Source of the DNA: an uncultured Granulosicoccus sp.
GTDB lineage: Bacteria > Pseudomonadota > Gammaproteobacteria > Granulosicoccales > Granulosicoccaceae
Assembly (NCBI GenBank): GCA_947495035.1
Contig: CANLXI010000006.1
Coordinates: 62,001 to 126,000, forward strand
Reading direction: 5' to 3'
Length of the DNA stretch: 64,000 bases
The position numbers and the translations under genes are program-made. Below the pieces are notes generated by a model. It was not told the DNA's origin and ran no database searches. It saw only the letters and a program-made list of their open reading frames with translations. Position 1 is the stretch's first letter, and the number at the start of each line of letters is the position of its first letter. Shown here one piece after another: positions 44,681 to 53,874 of this stretch.

Positions 44681-45172
44681 CTACTGCATCTGTAACTTGT
44701 CTTGAAGCCAGTTCTGGATCTTTTCGCGAATGGTCACTCTGCGAACGCCCCATTGGTTGGCACTCTGGTAGTCGACGCAACTCAGTGTGTAGGGTTCGTC
44801 GTCACTGATCAGGCCGCTTATCAGTATATCCCGGGGCGGCTGTGCCTGGCGCCAGACACCGTGAATTTCGGGAGGGCAATGGAGACTGAACCAGTTGTCG
44901 CGTTCATGCTCCAGCACTTGCGCCAGACCGCTGCGGGTATCGGGCTCTATGGTGATCTCGACGGTCACGACATCGCCGTTGTCATGCAGCTTGTCGATCT
45001 CGCTGGTGGTGCAGACGCCTGCCGTGTCGAAGTAGCTTTGCAACAACTGCTGAGACAGACTGGCCTCTTCGGCCTGCGGCAGAACCATGTTTTCCGCTCG
45101 CGCGACAGTCACGGAAAACCACAAGGCTGCAGCGGCGAGTACTGTCAGACTGCATCGTTTTCTTTTCACCAT
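44681..45172 (-). CDS. Hypothetical secreted protein
   Basis: This 163-aa protein has a signal peptide (basic MVKRKR, then LTVLAAAALWFSVTVARAE). The mature region has three cysteines (GVCTTSEID, LHCPPEIHG, LSCVDYQS) and looks mixed alpha/beta, starting with a helix (EASLSQQLLQSYFDT) followed by a strand VVTVEITIEPDT. It lies 39 bp upstream of the GNAT gene on the same strand, perhaps as an operon. No family recognised. Confidence 0.68.
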   Translation of the reverse strand: MVKRKRCSLTVLAAAALWFSVTVARAENMVLPQAEEASLSQQLLQSYFDTAGVCTTSEIDKLHDNGDVVTVEITIEPDTRSGLAQVLEHERDNWFSLHCPPEIHGVWRQAQPPRDILISGLISDDEPYTLSCVDYQSANQWGVRRVTIREKIQNWLQDKLQMQ

Positions 45173-45455
45173 GATGATCCATTATGCCAGAGCGTTGTCG
45201 TGCGTGGGCATCATGTCGAAGCGCATTGTTGCCTGCGCAGGTACCCATGATGCAAGCTCATGGATCTTTGATGCCAAGCGGTAAATAATTCAGGCTCTCA
45301 GACATGATACATTTGCGTCACAAAAACGCGTGAACCCAGGAAGCGGAAATACCCTTGTGTATACGAAGGGTTTTATTGCATATCTGGCGATTTGGTTGTC
45401 GTTGGATCCTGATTGAATCGATTTGCAAGCAAGCCGTACAGGAGCAGTCAGCACA

Positions 45456-46802
45456 ATGGTATCGGAGACAGAGCCTGCGCAAGCCAGTGTGCAGAAACAC
45501 GAGGCGGGGCAATCGTCAGAACACGTGCACCTGACCGATATCGCCATCGGCGTCATCATCGGTCGAGCCTCTGAATTTTTCGAGTTCTTCGTATTTGCGC
45601 TGGCCTGTGTGCTGGTTTTCCCTTATACGATCTTCCCCTTCGTGTCTCCGGTGGAAGGCACCTTGTATGCCTTTGCGGTGCTGGCTCTGGGGTTTCTGGC
45701 CCGTCCGGTCGGTACCGTGATCTTCACCGAAATCGATCGTATCTATGGACGAGGTACACGATTGACCCTGGCCCTGTTCCTGATGGGACTGTCCACGGTG
45801 GCCATCTCGTTTCTGCCCAGCTACGAGGCGGAAGGCTGGTTGACCATCGCCAGTCTCTGTCTGTTTCGTTGTGGCCAGGGAGCGGCACTGGGAGGCTCCT
45901 GGGACGGAACGGCCTCGTTGCTGGCCCTGAACTCACCGCCGGATCGTCGTGCCCGCTATGCCACTCTGCCGCAGATCGGCGCGCCATTGGGGCTGATTCT
46001 GTCGGCGTCTCTCTTTCTGTTCCTGATCATCACCCTCTCGGAAGAAGACTTCCTGGCCTTTGGCTGGCGTTATCCCTTCTTTGTAACCTTTGCCATCAAT
46101 GTCGTGGCCCTGTTCGCGCGACTGCGGCTGGCCGAGAGCGATGAATTCAAGACGCTCTACACGGAGAACGAGCTGGCGCCGGAGCGTACCCTCACTGTGG
46201 TTCGCGAAGAATGGTTGCAGATCATCATCGGTGCCTTCACGCCGCTGGCCAGTCTTGCCCTGTTTCACATGGTGACCGTCTTTCCTCTGAGCTGGATCGT
46301 GTTGAACTCCAAGGAATATCTCGAGCTGTTCATCATCATCGAGATCATTGCCGCAGCATTCGGTCTGGCGGCCATTCTTGCTTCCGGTCCGATCGCTGAT
46401 CGTATCGGGCGGCGACGACTGCTCTGGCAGATGGCCATCGCCATCGCCGTCTTTGCCATCGTGTCGCCGTTCCTGTTGGGGCGTGGCGGCATCATCGGTG
46501 AATCCATCTATGTACTGGTTGGTTTCATCCTGCTGGGACTGTCATTCGGTCAATCTTCTGGCGCGACGGCCTCGGGGACCTTGCTCAAGAATCGCTATAC
46601 GGCATCGGCCCTGACCACCGATCTTGCCTGGTTGTTCGGCGCCGGTTTCGCACCTTTTGTAGCCTTGTATCTGAGCGAGTACTACGGCCTCTGGCTGGCG
46701 GGTGGTTATCTGCTGTCCGGCGCCATCGGTACATTGCTGGCACTGACCCTGTTCACACGTCGCAACGCCGAGCGTCGTGAGCTAGACGCCTCCTGGCGCT
46801 GA
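45456..46802 (+). CDS. MFS transporter
   Basis: This 448-aa protein has about 12 helices. Major-facilitator features include GFLARPVGTVIFTEIDRIYGR between helices 2 and 3 and ASGPIADRIGRRRLLWQM between helices 8 and 9, with a helix 5 GQGAALGGSWDGTASLLAL reminiscent of the metabolite:proton symporter group. ATG 45456 (AGGAG 11 nt upstream) was chosen over an in-frame TTG at 45423. The stop TGA abuts the cyoA ATG with no gap, so it is the first gene of the quinol-oxidase transcript. Substrate unknown; a link to haem, copper or a respiratory substrate is speculative. Confidence 0.88.
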   Translation: MVSETEPAQASVQKHEAGQSSEHVHLTDIAIGVIIGRASEFFEFFVFALACVLVFPYTIFPFVSPVEGTLYAFAVLALGFLARPVGTVIFTEIDRIYGRGTRLTLALFLMGLSTVAISFLPSYEAEGWLTIASLCLFRCGQGAALGGSWDGTASLLALNSPPDRRARYATLPQIGAPLGLILSASLFLFLIITLSEEDFLAFGWRYPFFVTFAINVVALFARLRLAESDEFKTLYTENELAPERTLTVVREEWLQIIIGAFTPLASLALFHMVTVFPLSWIVLNSKEYLELFIIIEIIAAAFGLAAILASGPIADRIGRRRLLWQMAIAIAVFAIVSPFLLGRGGIIGESIYVLVGFILLGLSFGQSSGATASGTLLKNRYTASALTTDLAWLFGAGFAPFVALYLSEYYGLWLAGGYLLSGAIGTLLALTLFTRRNAERRELDASWR

Positions 46803-47981
46803 ATGAAGATCGATATGATTCAGAATACAAACAGTCATTCACCGTTTCTGCGGCAGCCACTGACCTGGGTTCGACGTGTCGGCGTGCTGGCACTTGCCAG
46901 CCTGGTGGCAGGGTGCAGTTCGGATGTCATGTCGCCTGCCGGTCATGTGGCCGTGCAATTGCGCAATATCATGGGCATCAGTACCTTTCTGATGCTGCTG
47001 ATCGTGATTCCGGTCATGGTGGCGGTCTGCATATTCGCCTGGCACTACCGCGCGTCGAACAAGCGTGCCGAATACGATCCCGAATTCCATCATTCGACGT
47101 CGCTGGAATTGCTCACCTGGGCGGCTCCGTTGACCATCATCGTCTGGCTGGGTGCCATCACCTGGGTGGGGACTCATCAGCTGGACCCCTACCGTCCACT
47201 CGAGCAGATCGACGCGCGTACCCCTGTCGATCCGGATGTCGAGCCACTCATCATCCAGACCGTGTCGATGGACTGGAAGTGGATGTTCATCTATCCCCAG
47301 TACGGTATCGCAACGATCAACGAGGTCGCAGCGCCGATCGATCGGCCCATCAAGTTCGAAATGACATCCACCGAGGTCATGAACGCGTTTCATGTTCCTG
47401 CGCTTGCGGGCATGATCTACACCATGGCCGGAATGCAGACGACCTTGTGGGCAGTGGGCAATGATCCCGGAGTCTACGAAGGCCGTTCGTCGCATTACAG
47501 TGGCGCAGGTTTTTCAGGCATGTCCTTCGATTTCCACGTGCTCGAACAGACAGAGTTCGAAGACTGGATCGGCAAGAGCACACAGGCTGAAGCGCTGGAC
47601 AGACAGCGTTATCTGGAACTGGCAGAACCCAGTGAAAATGTCGAGCCCATGTTCTTCGAACTGGCCGACGAGGATCTGTATCACGCCATCCTGAATCGCT
47701 GCCTGCTGCCGGGCGAGGTATGCATGGATGAGCAGATGATGAACGAGCATGCTCGCAAGAACGGTGGTGTCCGCGGGTCTCATCATGCGGGTGCGCATGG
47801 AGCCGAGCAGGACGAATTGCCAGTGCAGGGCAAGAGCCAAGAGAACGATATCGAAACACTTTCGGGTGGCGAGAGTCAGGATGCAAGCGAGTTGGAGTCA
47901 GACGAGACACCGGCGTCGGAACTGGAGCCGGTCTCCCTGAACGACAACTCGCGTGAATCGCTAACCGGGCAACAGAACTGA
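46803..47981 (+). CDS. cyoA: Cytochrome bo-type ubiquinol oxidase subunit II
   Basis: This 392-aa lipoprotein subunit of the quinol oxidase has a lipobox (LASLVAGC, Cys at about 38), two helices (about 57-80, [21 protein letters not shown]; and about 100-120) and a periplasmic cupredoxin domain ([43 protein letters not shown]). The copper-A cysteine ligands are absent, as in CyoA-type quinol oxidases. An extra C-terminal tail of about 90 residues is rich in His, Glu, Asp and Ser. The ATG directly follows the MFS stop. Together with CyoBCD it couples quinol oxidation to proton pumping. Confidence 0.93.
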   Translation: MKIDMIQNTNSHSPFLRQPLTWVRRVGVLALASLVAGCSSDVMSPAGHVAVQLRNIMGISTFLMLLIVIPVMVAVCIFAWHYRASNKRAEYDPEFHHSTSLELLTWAAPLTIIVWLGAITWVGTHQLDPYRPLEQIDARTPVDPDVEPLIIQTVSMDWKWMFIYPQYGIATINEVAAPIDRPIKFEMTSTEVMNAFHVPALAGMIYTMAGMQTTLWAVGNDPGVYEGRSSHYSGAGFSGMSFDFHVLEQTEFEDWIGKSTQAEALDRQRYLELAEPSENVEPMFFELADEDLYHAILNRCLLPGEVCMDEQMMNEHARKNGGVRGSHHAGAHGAEQDELPVQGKSQENDIETLSGGESQDASELESDETPASELEPVSLNDNSRESLTGQQN

Positions 47982-47994
47982 AGGAATGGCAAAC

Positions 47995-50004
47995 ATGGCC
48001 ACTGAGGCAATCCACGATCCGACTTTCCTGTTCGGCAAGCTGGGCTGGCACTCGATACCGCTGTACGATCCCGTCATCCTCGGCACCTTTGTCGGCGTGG
48101 TTGTGCTCGGCACCGTGCTGGTCGGCGCACTGACGTACTACAAGCTCTGGGGCTATCTGTGGCGAGAATGGTTTACCAGCGTCGACCACAAGAAAATCGG
48201 CATCATGTACATGGTGCTGGGGCTGGTCATGTTTCTTCGGGGATTTGCCGATGCCATCATGATGCGTCTACAGCAGGTCATGGCGTTCAATGGCTCGGAA
48301 GGCTACCTCAACGCGCATCACTACGATCAGGTGTTCACCGCTCACGGTGTCATCATGATCTTCTTCGTGGCGATGCCATTCGTGACAGGCCTGATGAACT
48401 ACGCCGTGCCATTGCAGATAGGCGCAAGAGATGTCTCGTTTCCGTTTCTGAACAATTTCAGTTTCTGGATGACAGCCAGTGGTGCCGGACTGACCATGGT
48501 CTCGCTGTTTGTCGGTGAATATGCCAAGACCGGCTGGCTTGCCTTTCCGCCATTGTCCGAGTTGTCGTCGAGTCCGGATGTCGGCGTGGATTATTACATC
48601 TGGGGGCTGCAGATAGCCGGGGTCGGTACCACACTCTCCGGCATCAATCTGCTTGCCACGATCATCAAGATGCGGGCGCCAGGCATGACCCTGATGCGCA
48701 TGCCGATCTTCACCTGGACGTCGCTGTGCACCAACGTCCTGATCGTGGCCAGTTTCCCGGTATTGACCGCCACTCTGGCCCTGCTGACTCTGGATCGCTA
48801 CGTCGGTGCCAATTTCTTCACCAATGAGGTGGGTGGCAATCCGATGCTCTACATCAACCTGATCTGGATCTGGGGTCATCCCGAGGTCTATATCCTGATA
48901 TTGCCGCTGTTCGGTGTGTTCTCCGAAGTCGTTGCGACCTTCTCGGCCAAACGCCTGTTCGGCTATTCGTCAATGGTCTATGCGACGATCTGCATCACGA
49001 TCCTGTCTTATCTGGTCTGGTTGCACCATTTCTTTACCATGGGATCGGGGGCGACAGTGAATTCCTTCTTCGGTATCGCGACCATGATCATCTCGATACC
49101 CACCGGCGCGAAGCTGTTCAACTGGCTGTTCACGATGTACCGTGGTCGCATTCGCTACGAACTGCCGATGATGTGGGCGGTGGCGTTCATGCTGACATTC
49201 GCCATCGGCGGCATGACAGGTGTCATGCTGGCTGTACCACCTGCCGATTTCATCCTGCACAACTCGCTGTTTCTTGTCGCGCATTTTCACAATGTCATCA
49301 TTGGCGGGGTCGTGTTCGGCGTGTTTGCCGGTATCAATTACTGGTTTCCGAAGGCATTCGGGTTCAAGCTGGATCGGTTCTGGGGACTGGTCAGTTTCTG
49401 GTGCTGGGTCATCGGGTTCTGGGTGGCATTCACGCCGCTCTACATTGTCGGTCTCATGGGTGTGACCCGGCGCATGCGGGTGTTCGATGACCCGTCACTG
49501 CATATCTGGTTCATCATCGCAGGCTTCGGAGCCCTGTTCATTGCTGCTGGTGTGTTTGCCCTGTTGATGCAGATTTTCGTGTCCATCAGGAATCGCAAGG
49601 CGCTGGCGGTGGACGGTGATCCCTGGGATGCACGCACACTGGAATGGGCCACGACCTCACCACCGCCGGACTACAACTTCGCGTTCACGCCGGTCATCTA
49701 CAACGTGGATGCCTGGTCGGACATGAAGGCGCATGACTACAGTGCGCCAACCTCCGGTTTCAAGCCGATTCACATGCCCCGAAATTCCGGTGCGGGTGTC
49801 ATTCTGTCCGGCATCGCCCTGGTGCTCGGGTTTGCCCTGGTCTGGCACATCTGGTGGCTGGCCGTGGTGTCTTTCGTGGGCATGGTGGCCACGGCAATCC
49901 GGCATACCTTCGACTACGATCGCGACTATCACATCCCGGTCGAGACGGTCATCCGCACTGAAACAAGCCGACTTGCGCCCGCAGGCGTGTCGTCTGAAGG
50001 GTAG
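47995..50004 (+). CDS. cyoB: Cytochrome bo-type ubiquinol oxidase subunit I
   Basis: This 669-aa catalytic haem-copper subunit has about 15 helices. Ligands are visible: low-spin haem His in [10 protein letters not shown], copper-B His and the cross-linked Tyr in [14 protein letters not shown], the His-His pair in [10 protein letters not shown], and the haem histidines in [13 protein letters not shown]. The N-terminal [15 protein letters not shown] and the quinol-site region near helix 2 are family-like. ATG 47995 was chosen because AAGGA sits 9 nt upstream; for the ATG at 47986 that site is immediately adjacent and unusable. It follows cyoA by 13 bp. Confidence 0.97.
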   Translation: MATEAIHDPTFLFGKLGWHSIPLYDPVILGTFVGVVVLGTVLVGALTYYKLWGYLWREWFTSVDHKKIGIMYMVLGLVMFLRGFADAIMMRLQQVMAFNGSEGYLNAHHYDQVFTAHGVIMIFFVAMPFVTGLMNYAVPLQIGARDVSFPFLNNFSFWMTASGAGLTMVSLFVGEYAKTGWLAFPPLSELSSSPDVGVDYYIWGLQIAGVGTTLSGINLLATIIKMRAPGMTLMRMPIFTWTSLCTNVLIVASFPVLTATLALLTLDRYVGANFFTNEVGGNPMLYINLIWIWGHPEVYILILPLFGVFSEVVATFSAKRLFGYSSMVYATICITILSYLVWLHHFFTMGSGATVNSFFGIATMIISIPTGAKLFNWLFTMYRGRIRYELPMMWAVAFMLTFAIGGMTGVMLAVPPADFILHNSLFLVAHFHNVIIGGVVFGVFAGINYWFPKAFGFKLDRFWGLVSFWCWVIGFWVAFTPLYIVGLMGVTRRMRVFDDPSLHIWFIIAGFGALFIAAGVFALLMQIFVSIRNRKALAVDGDPWDARTLEWATTSPPPDYNFAFTPVIYNVDAWSDMKAHDYSAPTSGFKPIHMPRNSGAGVILSGIALVLGFALVWHIWWLAVVSFVGMVATAIRHTFDYDRDYHIPVETVIRTETSRLAPAGVSSEG

Positions 50005-50015
50005 GTGGACAGATA

Positions 50016-50642
50016 ATGAGCAGCATGATTGATACAAGTCCTGATCAGCCTCGCGTCTGGCATCTGGAAGAGGAGCCACATCACGCGGAAGGTCACAGCA
50101 CGCCGCTGGGGTTCTGGATGTATCTGATGAGCGATTGCCTCATCTTTGCCATCCTGTTTGCCACCTATGCGGTGTTGGGCGATCGCTATGGCGGAGGGCC
50201 TGATCAGAAAGCACTGTTCGATCTGTGGCTGATTGCCTTGAACACGGCCATGCTGTTGTTGTCATCGATAACCTATGGCTTTGCCATGTTGCAGATGGAC
50301 AAGGGTAATCAGCAGGGTGTGCGCAAGTGGTTGTTGATCACCGCCGCATTCGGGGCTGCGTTCCTCGTGATCGAGCTGTATGAGTTCTATCACCTCATCC
50401 ATGCCGGCTACGGACCGGGACGATCGGCCTTCCTGTCCTCGTTCTTCGCGCTGGTGGGCACGCATGGTCTGCACGTCACCTTCGGCATCGTCTGGCTGTT
50501 CGTACTGCTGGCACAGATCAAGAAGCATGGCCTGACCAATTCGAACAGGCGTCGCGTTGAAACACTGTCGATGTTCTGGCATTTTCTCGACGTCATCTGG
50601 ATTGGCGTCTTTACCATTGTCTATCTCATGGGAACTATCTGA
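50016..50642 (+). CDS. cyoC: Cytochrome bo-type ubiquinol oxidase subunit III
   Basis: This 208-aa subunit has five helices, beginning GFWMYLMSDCLIFAILFATYAVL and ending FWHFLDVIWIGVFTIVYLMG, both characteristic of CyoC. The conserved glutamate region is VIELYEFYHLIHAG, and HGLHVTFGIVWLF is family-typical. AGGTGG lies 8 nt before the ATG. It overlaps cyoD by one base (TGATG). Confidence 0.95.
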   Translation: MSSMIDTSPDQPRVWHLEEEPHHAEGHSTPLGFWMYLMSDCLIFAILFATYAVLGDRYGGGPDQKALFDLWLIALNTAMLLLSSITYGFAMLQMDKGNQQGVRKWLLITAAFGAAFLVIELYEFYHLIHAGYGPGRSAFLSSFFALVGTHGLHVTFGIVWLFVLLAQIKKHGLTNSNRRRVETLSMFWHFLDVIWIGVFTIVYLMGTI

Positions 50643-51067
50643 TGGCCAACGCAGAACACGCATCGCCAACTGACGGTCATATCCCGCACGGTGACTTCCG
50701 TTCCTACATGACGGGGTTTGTGCTGTCAGTCATTCTGACGGCCATTCCCTTCGCCATCGTGATGTCCGGCGGATTCGAATCCCGCGCAGTGACCGCACTC
50801 GTCGTCCTGTTGTTTGCCGTGGTACAGATCGTCGTACACATGATCTACTTCCTGCATATGGATCTGCATGCGGAAGGCGGATGGACCGTCATTTCGCTGG
50901 TGTTCACGCTGATCGTTCTCATCATCTGCCTGGCAGGCACCATCTGGGTCATGCACAACATGGACAGTAACATGATGCCGGACATGATCGAGCTCATGGA
51001 AGGCAAGGGCGCTGCCGGGTCTGGTGAGTCCGCCGTGCCTGGGCAGGACATGTCACCGGGCAAGTGA
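50642..51067 (+). CDS. cyoD: Cytochrome bo-type ubiquinol oxidase subunit IV
   Basis: This 141-aa subunit has three helices (YMTGFVLSVILTAIPFAIVM; ALVVLLFAVVQIVVHMIYFLHM; VISLVFTLIVLIICLAGTIWVMH). The segment VQIVVHMIYFLHMD is the CyoD hallmark. The C-terminus is extended by about 25 acidic and Gly/Ser residues compared with E. coli CyoD (109 aa). CyoD is thought to assist subunit I assembly. Its ATG overlaps the cyoC stop by one base. Confidence 0.93.
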   Translation: MANAEHASPTDGHIPHGDFRSYMTGFVLSVILTAIPFAIVMSGGFESRAVTALVVLLFAVVQIVVHMIYFLHMDLHAEGGWTVISLVFTLIVLIICLAGTIWVMHNMDSNMMPDMIELMEGKGAAGSGESAVPGQDMSPGK

Positions 51068-51085
51068 GGTCAAGGGCAGGCTGTC

Positions 51086-51919
51086 GTGTCCGAGCGATCA
51101 GCGAAGCCTGATGCGCTAGCTACCAGGCCCCTGTGGCAGCGAGCAGCCATGCTGCTGTTGCTATCGAGTCTGGTGTTGCTGTTCAGCGCACTGGGTGTCT
51201 GGCAGTTGCAGAGACTGGCCTGGAAAGAATCCTTGATGGCGACTGTGGATGAGCGCATTCATGCCCAGCCTGGCCCCATACCAGCAGTCGCCAACTGGAA
51301 CACCTTGAACGTATCGGAACTGGTCTATCTGCCTGTATCGGTCACCGGGCAGTTTGACCATTCCGCCGAGATCCAGTCTCTGGCCGTCTCCGAGCTGGGA
51401 AGCGGTTATTGGGTCATGACACCCTTGCGCCTCGAGGGCGGGGGTAGCGTGCTGGTCAATCGAGGCTTTGTACCGCAGCCAATGCGAGACCCGGCCGAGC
51501 GGCCTGCGGCAGCACCTCCCGGCCAGGTCAGGGTGACCGGACTGCTGCGAGCCAGTGAGCCGAAAGGGGGATTTCTGCGAGACAATGACCCACTTGCCGG
51601 CCGCTGGTATTCCCGGGATGTCGATGCCATCGCCGAGGCCACAGGCCTGCCAACTCCGGTTGCGCCGTTCTTCATTGATGCTGCCGACGAAATACCATTG
51701 CACACCAATGCCGTCGATCGCGCAAAGTCCTCTGGTGACGATGCGGCAGCGGTGGGCGGCTTTCCTCGCGCTGGCCTGACTGTCGTCAAATTCCGCAACA
51801 CTCACCTGGTGTATGCGATTACCTGGTTTGCACTGGCATTGCTCAGTGTGGTGGGTATCGTGCTGGTCTTGCGGGAATACTGGCGAGAGACACTGCCGGA
51901 ACCATCGAGCCGGGGCTGA
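51086..51919 (+). CDS. SURF1 family oxidase assembly protein
   Basis: This 277-aa membrane protein has helices at each end (about 22-42, MLLLLSSLVLLFSALGVWQLQRL; and about 243-263, LVYAITWFALALLSVVGIVLVL) around a periplasmic domain with VLVNRGFVPQP and GYWVMTPLRLEGG, the usual SURF1 pattern. SURF1 proteins help insert haem into haem-copper oxidases. The start is GTG 51086, 18 bp after cyoD. SURF1 is better known with cytochrome c oxidases, but its place here argues that it serves the quinol oxidase. No haem O synthase gene is in the window. Confidence 0.92.
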   Translation: MSERSAKPDALATRPLWQRAAMLLLLSSLVLLFSALGVWQLQRLAWKESLMATVDERIHAQPGPIPAVANWNTLNVSELVYLPVSVTGQFDHSAEIQSLAVSELGSGYWVMTPLRLEGGGSVLVNRGFVPQPMRDPAERPAAAPPGQVRVTGLLRASEPKGGFLRDNDPLAGRWYSRDVDAIAEATGLPTPVAPFFIDAADEIPLHTNAVDRAKSSGDDAAAVGGFPRAGLTVVKFRNTHLVYAITWFALALLSVVGIVLVLREYWRETLPEPSSRG

Positions 51920-52230
51920 ACGCAAGCCAACCTGCGTGACAATCCTCTGCGGGCGACGCAGACCGGATTCTGTTTGTCCTGTGTTGCGTTGAAAGGAGGC
52001 TGATCAACCCGTCACCAGTTGGATCGGTACCTGCGCTGGATCCCGAGATTCGAGCCGGTTGAGGCGCATCCATCAAGCGATCTTGCTATCCCTTGTTGCG
52101 TTTTCAAACAGTAATGATTAGCATTTACATTATTATTAACATCACCCTTATTGAATGATGTAGAGTGCAGCCTTCCAGCGTTGGCAACCCTTGTCAGCGC
52201 TCTCACCTGAAACCCAAGGAGAAAGAATTC
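51920..52230. other. 311-bp intergenic region with Fur-like site
   Basis: No gene is seen. The second half is strikingly AT-rich (52100-52145) and carries the Fur-box-like sequence; AAGGAG lies 9 nt before the next ATG. Confidence 0.6.
52110..52128. promoter_or_regulatory. Fur-box-like operator
   Basis: AGTAATGATTAGCATTTAC matches the 19-bp Fur consensus GATAATGATAATCATTATC at 13 positions, including the core AATGAT and CATT. It lies 102 bp before the delta-60 lipoprotein gene, in the only strongly AT-rich patch nearby, and the imelysin gene downstream belongs to an iron-regulated family. Confidence 0.6.
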
Positions 52231-53748
52231 ATGAAGATTCGGCGATTGACCTTGCTGGTCATGCTGCTCAGCGGCATGCAGCTGGCTGCCTGCAGCTCGG
52301 ACGACGACAATGACCAACCGGCTGATGACAACTCGGGAACGCCGGACAACACAGGTGGAGACAGCACCGATAATGATGACGCTGCGTTCAGCAGCATTGT
52401 CGATATCGACACCGATCGTGCCAACGACCTGCGCGGATTGGTCTTTGCCGCGGATGGCAAGCTGTATGCCTCAGGCTACGCAGGCGTCGAGGATGCATTG
52501 AAGACGACCGTGCTCGCTCGTTTCAATGCCGACGGCACGCTGGACACCACCTTCGGTGACGCCGGTATTGCCAGCGTGGATGTCGCTGCTGGTCGTGAAG
52601 AGGCTTCACTGGGCGTGGTCGAACTGAGCAATGGTGACGTTCTGGTCTCCGTCAATGCCGTTGATGAAGACGGTGGACAATCCGTTTATCTGCTCCGATT
52701 CGACAACACGGGAACGCAGGTGGTATCGCCAGGCTGGGGTGATGAGCAGGGCAAGGTGGAAGTGGTCTTCGGTTGGGCCAATGCCGACAACGCAGCCTAT
52801 GCTGGCGAAGATGCTCCGGAAGACACTGCCTTTGATCTGCTGCTGGACAGCTCCGGCGGTGGTGAGCGGGTCGTCTTGTTCGGCTATGGCGCCGCAAAGG
52901 CAGATTCCGGCCGTATCGATCGGGATCGATTCGTCATGCGCCTCAATGCAGCCGATGGCACACCGGATAATGCCTTCAACGGTGGTCAGGCTTTCGCGTA
53001 TCACAGCACGGCCGATTTCAACGACAATGGCCGTCGTGGTCTGGTCGAATCTGACGGATCCATGCTCAGCGTGGGCTATACCAATCTGGGTGATGGCTTC
53101 GCCAATCACGTCATCCTGTTCAAGCTCAATGCAGACGGTACACTGGACAGCAACTTCGGCAACTTCATCGTGCCGGAAAGCACCGGGACCGAACTTGGTC
53201 TTGCCGCGCAGCCGGGAGTTGCAGTATTCAATCCGTTTCGTGTGGATGGTGGATTTGCCGAAGCCTATGCTGCTTCGCGACAGAGCGATGGCAGCTATGT
53301 CACTACCGGCTACGGACGGGCTACCGGAGAGGACATTCCATCCACACTCGGTTTCCTGAGTGCGGTGCAACAGGATGTCGTGTCCTTCCGAGTGAATGGC
53401 ACTGCGCTTGACACCTCCTGGGGAATTGACGGCAATCAGGCGTTCCAGAGTGAAGGAGAAGAAGGCAGGGAGTCCTACGAGGAGCGCGGTCGTCACATGA
53501 CGATACTGGCTGACGATCGTACGGTGCAGGTTGGCCGCTTTGGCGGCACTGCTGCCGTCTATGTAGTGGGTACCGACGGACAGCTGGATACCAGCGTGGA
53601 TGATGACGGAATCATCGAGCTGGGTCATGACAGCATTGCCTCACAATTCTATGCTGTTGCCAGCAATGCGGATGCGTCCAGAGTAGCCGTCTCCACCAAC
53701 GAAGATGAAAATGGTGCACGACTTGTTGTTTTCGATACGTCGAACTGA
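52231..53748 (+). CDS. Lipoprotein with delta-60 repeats
   Basis: This 505-aa exported protein has a lipobox (GMQLAAC, Cys at about 22), then a Ser/Asp/Asn-rich linker (DDDNDQPADDNSGTPDNTGG) and a beta-propeller-like region. Delta-60-type repeats are clear: LARFNADGTLDTTFGDAGI, MRLNAADGTPDNAFNGG, FKLNADGTLDSNFGNF and FRVNGTALDTSWGIDGN. AAGGAG is 9 nt before ATG 52231. A Fur-like box upstream suggests iron control. It is followed by a strong terminator and then the imelysin gene. Function unknown; perhaps a surface-exposed binding propeller. Confidence 0.83.
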   Translation: MKIRRLTLLVMLLSGMQLAACSSDDDNDQPADDNSGTPDNTGGDSTDNDDAAFSSIVDIDTDRANDLRGLVFAADGKLYASGYAGVEDALKTTVLARFNADGTLDTTFGDAGIASVDVAAGREEASLGVVELSNGDVLVSVNAVDEDGGQSVYLLRFDNTGTQVVSPGWGDEQGKVEVVFGWANADNAAYAGEDAPEDTAFDLLLDSSGGGERVVLFGYGAAKADSGRIDRDRFVMRLNAADGTPDNAFNGGQAFAYHSTADFNDNGRRGLVESDGSMLSVGYTNLGDGFANHVILFKLNADGTLDSNFGNFIVPESTGTELGLAAQPGVAVFNPFRVDGGFAEAYAASRQSDGSYVTTGYGRATGEDIPSTLGFLSAVQQDVVSFRVNGTALDTSWGIDGNQAFQSEGEEGRESYEERGRHMTILADDRTVQVGRFGGTAAVYVVGTDGQLDTSVDDDGIIELGHDSIASQFYAVASNADASRVAVSTNEDENGARLVVFDTSN

Positions 53749-53771
53749 ACCATCTGAACGACAGTAGTACG

Positions 53772-53806
53772 CGCGCGATTGTCGGTTTCGGCAATCGCGC
53801 GTTTTT
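53772..53806 (+). terminator. Rho-independent terminator
   Basis: CGCGCGATTG (53772-53781) pairs with CAATCGCGCG (53792-53801) around a 10-nt loop, followed by TTTTT. It lies 24 bp after the lipoprotein stop and would separate that message, at least partly, from the imelysin gene. Confidence 0.88.
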
Positions 53807-53874
53807 CCGTACGTTTCCTTCATTCTCACGCCGCTGGTGTAAACCGGTTCGGTCCACACTTCTTGTCAACTGTC

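Noticed and set aside
46803-51067. Oxidase subunits read as an aa3-type cytochrome c oxidase because SURF1 follows
   Set aside because: Subunit II lacks the copper-A cysteine pair and has the lipoprotein form of CyoA, and the CyoC and CyoD subunits match quinol oxidase.
52606-53628. 340-aa minus-strand frame opposite the delta-60 lipoprotein
   Set aside because: The plus frame has a lipobox, a good ribosome-binding site and clear repeats; the minus frame has none of these.
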